Source: an uncultured Actinomyces sp. (GTDB taxonomy: Bacteria > Actinomycetota > Actinomycetes > Actinomycetales > Actinomycetaceae). From it: 8,764 bases of DNA. The position numbers were made by a program, and so were the translations under genes. The notes under the pieces were generated by a model. That model was given only the letters and a program-made list of their open reading frames with translations, ran no database searches and was not told the DNA's origin. The DNA is taken from positions 1 through 8,764 of the forward strand of contig CALIZH010000318.1 in NCBI GenBank assembly GCA_938028585.1, read 5' to 3'. Of this stretch, positions 6,444-8,764 are shown piece after piece; position 1 is the stretch's first letter, and the number at the start of each line of letters is the position of its first letter.

Positions 6444-7178
6444 TCACTGAAGATGGGCAAAAGAGTCCGCAACATCGGTGAAGACACCGGTTGCGCCCCA
6501 ATTGAAGAGCTCATGTGCTCGATCAATCGAGTTCACGGTCCACACGTTGACACCGAAGCCTGCCTCGCGGAAGGCCTCAACCTTGGACTTGGTCAGACCG
6601 CGGTCCTCGGGGTGAATGTATGACGCGCCAACCAGCTCGAGCATGGACTTCCAGTCGTCGTAGAGAGCACAAGTCTCGTACAGGCAGCCCACTTCGTACT
6701 GAGGTGCGCGTTCCTTAATCTTCGCCAGCAACACGTGATTAAAGGAGGAGAAGAAAACCTCTCGTTCGGGGTCAAGTCCAGTCAGCGCATCAAGAATCGA
6801 ATCAATGAGGCGCATGGACATGGCGCCACCGGCCTCATTCGACTTGATCTCAATGTTGGCATTCAGTCCACGGCGGTTGAGGAGCTCGATCAGCTGCTCA
6901 AGGGTGGGCAGAGGCTGTCCGGTGAATTCCGGAGAGAACCACGAACCGGCATCGATCGATGCCAGATCTGCCTTCTCGAGGCCGTAGTACGACCCGCTGC
7001 GATTGGTCGTACGATCAAGCGACGTGTCGTGGATGACGATTGGCGTACCGTCACCAAGGATGTCGACGTCAGTCTCAATCCAGGTGAGACCAGCATCTGC
7101 AGTCTTTTCAAAAGCTGCAAGAGTGTTCTCGGGTGCGACACGGTTCAAACCGCGGTGTGCAAAAATGCGACGTTCCAT
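6444..7178 (-). CDS. ugpQ: Glycerophosphodiester phosphodiesterase, cytosolic UgpQ type, 244 aa
   Basis: Hydrolyses glycerophosphodiesters (for example glycerophosphocholine or glycerophosphoethanolamine) to glycerol-3-phosphate plus the alcohol, with a divalent metal. The GDPD TIM-barrel motifs are all present: HRG with His8-Arg9, APENT with Glu17, IETDV with Glu35 and Asp37, VIHD with the catalytic His50, DAGSWFSPEF (76-85), PLPTLEQ (89-95), NIEIK with Glu110 and Lys112, and VWTVN (212-216). No signal peptide or membrane segment; 244 aa against 247 in E. coli UgpQ, and the motifs line up along the whole length. It is the first gene of a two-gene unit with the permease downstream, so the substrate probably enters through that permease. 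The ribosome-site-like AAGGAAG is 13 nt from ATG; no in-frame alternative start fits better. The likely regulated promoter lies at 7257-7285. The subfamily name is by similarity; the enzyme class is secure. Confidence 0.92.
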   Translation of the reverse strand: MERRIFAHRGLNRVAPENTLAAFEKTADAGLTWIETDVDILGDGTPIVIHDTSLDRTTNRSGSYYGLEKADLASIDAGSWFSPEFTGQPLPTLEQLIELLNRRGLNANIEIKSNEAGGAMSMRLIDSILDALTGLDPEREVFFSSFNHVLLAKIKERAPQYEVGCLYETCALYDDWKSMLELVGASYIHPEDRGLTKSKVEAFREAGFGVNVWTVNSIDRAHELFNWGATGVFTDVADSFAHLQ

Positions 7179-7256
7179 AGAAGTTCACTGACTTCCTTGT
7201 CGAGGATGGACAAAACCTAAAGATCAGGGACTAATAGTCTCCGATCTCCGCTGTTA

Positions 7257-7285
7257 ATTATGTGACTGGTGTGTTCCAGTTTCAT
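7257..7285 (-). promoter_or_regulatory. Candidate promoter of the phosphodiesterase-permease operon
   Basis: On the minus strand ATGAAA (7280-7285) and CATAAT (7257-7262) are 17 nt apart, matching the housekeeping consensus at 4/6 and 5/6. This predicts a start near 7250 and a leader of about 70 nt. An inverted repeat fills the spacer (7265-7280), the classic position for a repressor site. An alternative TTAACA/TATTAG pair closer to the gene has only a 15-nt spacer. Confidence 0.45.
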
Positions 7286-7304
7286 GCTTATAAATGTGTT
7301 CCAG
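7265..7304. repeat. Candidate operator: ACTGG-N6-CCAGT plus a repeated TGTGTTCCAG
   Basis: ACTGGTGTGTTCCAGT (7265-7280) is a 16-nt dyad with 5-bp arms. The 10-mer TGTGTTCCAG occurs at 7270-7279 and again at 7295-7304, 25 nt apart. The second copy lies in its own dyad TGTG-N6-CACA (7295-7308). The ACTGG...CCAGT frame with 16-nt total length equals that of HutC/GntR-type operators such as the DasR site, although the central six bases differ. A GntR-type regulator is therefore a reasonable guess; none is encoded in this window. Confidence 0.5.
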
Positions 7305-7637
7305 CACACAGATTTGCATATTTGCTAAACGCGAACATCAATAACTAAACGATGTTTAAGCAGGTCAGAAGGTATTGTATAGAAATTGCGCAGCATCTAT
7401 CCAGCTTTGTGCACTTATGTGCAGTGGCGTATGCACCTATGTGCGGATGCATAGTTGTACTATTCGCCATTTTAGAGAAGCAGACAACTCGTCAGGTCTT
7501 ATTTTTTCAATTAAGAATTGGGAACAGCTGCCGTTAAAGCGCACTTAATCCAGCAAGAACAACTACTGTTCAAGCAGCAATTTCCTCACTCATGCAGGTA
7601 TCAGCTAGCACAAATTTCACATTGTTAGGATGAAGGC
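7305..7637. other. AT-richer intergenic stretch with short dyads
   Basis: About 330 nt without a supported gene. TGCACTTATGTGC (7410-7422) and TGCACCTATGTGC (7432-7444) differ at one base, lie 22 nt apart and are each dyads with GCAC/GTGC arms. TATGCA (7430-7435) and TGCATA (7448-7453) form a further inverted pair. A 61-codon frame at 7352-7537 has no ribosome site and looks random. It must contain the promoter of the membrane-protein gene at 7638, but I could not place it. Confidence 0.45.
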
Positions 7638-8297
7638 ATGGCCTTGCTGTTCATACTGCTAATTTTCGCGATCATCATCGCCTTCCTCTTCTTCTACATG
7701 AGATTACTGCTGTGGATGATCTTCTCTCCCGACTATGTGCTTGTCATCGGGTTTGCCGGCATTTTCACAATGGACCATATGGCATGGCTGACATCCTCAG
7801 AAACGGCCCACTTCATTTGGGCTGTTGTTGCAATGGTTATTGTCGGATTCGCCTATCACAAGCTCAATAACCTGCTGTACTCGGTCTCTCAACGCATCTA
7901 TGCGATTGTCAGTTTCCCAATTGTGGTCGTCTCAAGCCTGATCCTCATGCTGACTTTTGTTCTGAAAATGCTAGAAGAAGTTGCACCCAACCTTGCAGAC
8001 GATCCAACCGTCGAACACGCTATTTACATTGTGCTTGCCCTCATCATTGCCGTTTTTGCATGGCGTAAACGGCAAACAACTATGGCCCAGCTGCACTCCC
8101 CCACGAACATCGTGCTCACCAACGGCAATGTGATGGTTGTGGAGAGCAGCAGTACTACGCCCATGTCACCGTATACACCGTCAGCGGCATCCTATACGCC
8201 GCCCGTGTCACCGTATTCACCACCAGCGACTCCGCCTACGTCGGCGCCCGGCGCTTTCCCACCGCCACCCGGTAAAGGCGGATTCAAGAATTACTGA
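7638..8297 (+). CDS. Multi-pass membrane protein with Pro/Ser/Tyr-rich cytosolic or external tail, 219 aa
   Basis: I do not recognise a family. The start is ATG 7638 with AGGA 7 nt upstream (7627-7630). Hydrophobic segments fall at about 2-29, 31-51, 57-73, 86-111 and 125-142, then a basic WRKRQ (142-146), which suggests that the following part stays inside. Residues 147-219 are polar, with imperfect repeats of SPYTP / SYTPP / SPYSPP (177-196) and an end rich in Pro and Gly (FPPPPGKGGFKNY is the last 13 residues). Such tails often bind other proteins. The underlying DNA is also repeated (GTCACCGTAT at two places near 8165 and 8207). It is an isolated gene facing the phosphate dikinase gene; the hairpin at 8396-8427 probably ends both transcripts. 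Function unknown. Confidence 0.75.
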   Translation: MALLFILLIFAIIIAFLFFYMRLLLWMIFSPDYVLVIGFAGIFTMDHMAWLTSSETAHFIWAVVAMVIVGFAYHKLNNLLYSVSQRIYAIVSFPIVVVSSLILMLTFVLKMLEEVAPNLADDPTVEHAIYIVLALIIAVFAWRKRQTTMAQLHSPTNIVLTNGNVMVVESSSTTPMSPYTPSAASYTPPVSPYSPPATPPTSAPGAFPPPPGKGGFKNY

Positions 8298-8355
8298 CGC
8301 TCGGGCGACCTCTTGGCTCCATTGGATGTCATAAGAATTCGCCGCAAGCGCCCCG

Positions 8356-8398
8356 GAAACGCACGTACTCTGAAACGCACGTACTCTGAAACGCAAGT
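8356..8398. repeat. Tandem 16-bp repeat, 2.7 copies
   Basis: GAAACGCACGTACTCT occurs at 8356-8371 and 8372-8387 without mismatch. A partial third copy (8388-8398, one change C to A) runs straight into the left arm of the terminator hairpin. It is non-coding, between the convergent membrane-protein and dikinase genes. It could be slippage-prone or a leftover of a duplication of the terminator flank. Confidence 0.8.
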
Positions 8399-8427
8399 GC
8401 CCCGCCAGCCGAAGCTGGCGGGGCACT
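8396..8427 (-). terminator. Very stable hairpin terminator between convergent genes
   Basis: Perfect 14-bp stem AGTGCCCCGCCAGC (8396-8409) / 8414-8427 with a 4-nt loop. In the leftward transcript the loop is a C(UUCG)G tetraloop and the stem is followed by TGCGTTT, so it fits the end of the dikinase gene, 38 nt after its stop. It may also stop rightward transcripts from 7638-8297, though there the following bases are not T-rich. Confidence 0.8.
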
Positions 8428-8465
8428 GTGCTGCATCAAGCGCTAGACGCGATCCTTACAGCCGG

Positions 8466-8764
8466 TCACGCGGTCATATCTGTGTGATCCTCAACAGCTG
8501 CACGTCCGGCCTCCAGGCGTGCGACAGGCACGCGGAAGGGCGAGCAGGACACGTAGTCGAGTCCGACCTTGTGGAAGAAGTGGATCGATGCGGGATCGCC
8601 ACCGTGTTCACCACAGACACCGAGCTTGATGTCCGGCTTGGTGGAACGTGCACGACGCACGCCCTCGGCCACAACCGTACCGACACCGTGAACATCGATT
8701 GACTCGAAGGGCGAAACACCAAAGATGCCACCCTCGATGTACTGCGGGAAGAACACGCCTTCGA
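8466..8764 (-). CDS. ppdK: Pyruvate phosphate dikinase, C-terminal 99 residues (5' part outside window)
   Basis: The enzyme interconverts pyruvate + ATP + Pi and phosphoenolpyruvate + AMP + PPi. What is visible is the end of the C-terminal TIM-barrel domain that binds pyruvate/PEP. It contains GVCGEHGGDP, whose Cys is the general acid/base residue (Cys831 in the C. symbiosum enzyme), and then LDYVSCSPFRVPVARL, the conserved family end. The frame is open to the right edge (EGVFFPQYIEGGIF), so an apparent internal GTG is not a start. After the usual end come about 12 more residues (EAGRAAVEDHTD..), slightly acidic. The stop is TGA at 8466, followed by the hairpin at 8396-8427. PPDK is a cytosolic PEP-forming or pyrophosphate-recycling enzyme. 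The identification is firm despite the truncation. Confidence 0.96.
   Translation of the reverse strand, partial: EGVFFPQYIEGGIFGVSPFESIDVHGVGTVVAEGVRRARSTKPDIKLGVCGEHGGDPASIHFFHKVGLDYVSCSPFRVPVARLEAGRAAVEDHTDMTA

Noticed and set aside
7352..7537. 61-codon plus-strand frame in the intergenic stretch
   Set aside because: No ribosome site before its ATG, Cys-rich random-looking product, and it overlaps the short dyads.

Overview
The window looks like chromosomal DNA of an actinobacterium, most likely from the Actinomycetaceae (Actinomyces/Schaalia-type). The grounds are a RipA-like NlpC/P60 endopeptidase with a long Ala-rich coiled coil, GTG starts with good ribosome sites, an actinobacterial-style pyruvate phosphate dikinase end, and moderate-to-high GC. 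The family placement is inference. I see no tRNA, rRNA, CRISPR array, transposase or integrase.

Layout, left to right. (1) 1-721, minus: N-terminal part of an ABC transporter ATPase cut by the window edge. Its first half looks like an osmoprotectant (OpuCA/ProV-type) ATPase and its second half like a methionine (MetN-type) ATPase. Base composition breaks at about the same place. (2) 893-925: strong hairpin, probable terminator of the next gene. (3) 1037-2332, minus: secreted NlpC/P60 peptidoglycan endopeptidase. (4) 2333-2545: divergent control region with two copies of a GCAACATTYGYAACA motif. (5) 2546-3667, plus: serine alpha/beta hydrolase, overlapping tail-to-tail by 4 bases with (6) 3664-4803, minus: a protein that looks like a degenerate PD-(D/E)XK nuclease with a RAMA-like C-terminus. 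(7) 4952-5072: a terminator plus two further dyads behind (8) 5081-6415, minus: an MFS permease, which follows (9) 6444-7178, minus: a UgpQ-type glycerophosphodiester phosphodiesterase. (10) 7179-7637: AT-richer intergenic region with a candidate operator/promoter for the phosphodiesterase-permease operon and a second set of short dyads. (11) 7638-8297, plus: small multi-pass membrane protein with a Pro/Ser/Tyr-rich tail. (12) 8356-8427: 16-bp tandem repeats abutting a very stable terminator. (13) 8466-8764, minus: C-terminal end of pyruvate phosphate dikinase.

How the genes work together: the clearest unit is the phosphodiesterase-permease pair (28-nt gap, same strand, one probable promoter, one terminator). 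It suggests uptake of a glycerophosphodiester or related compound and cytosolic release of glycerol-3-phosphate. The other genes look like independent transcription units. The two most unusual items are the composite ABC ATPase gene at the left edge and the nuclease-like protein that appears to have lost its catalytic residues. I did not find convincing evidence of a complete new multi-gene system.
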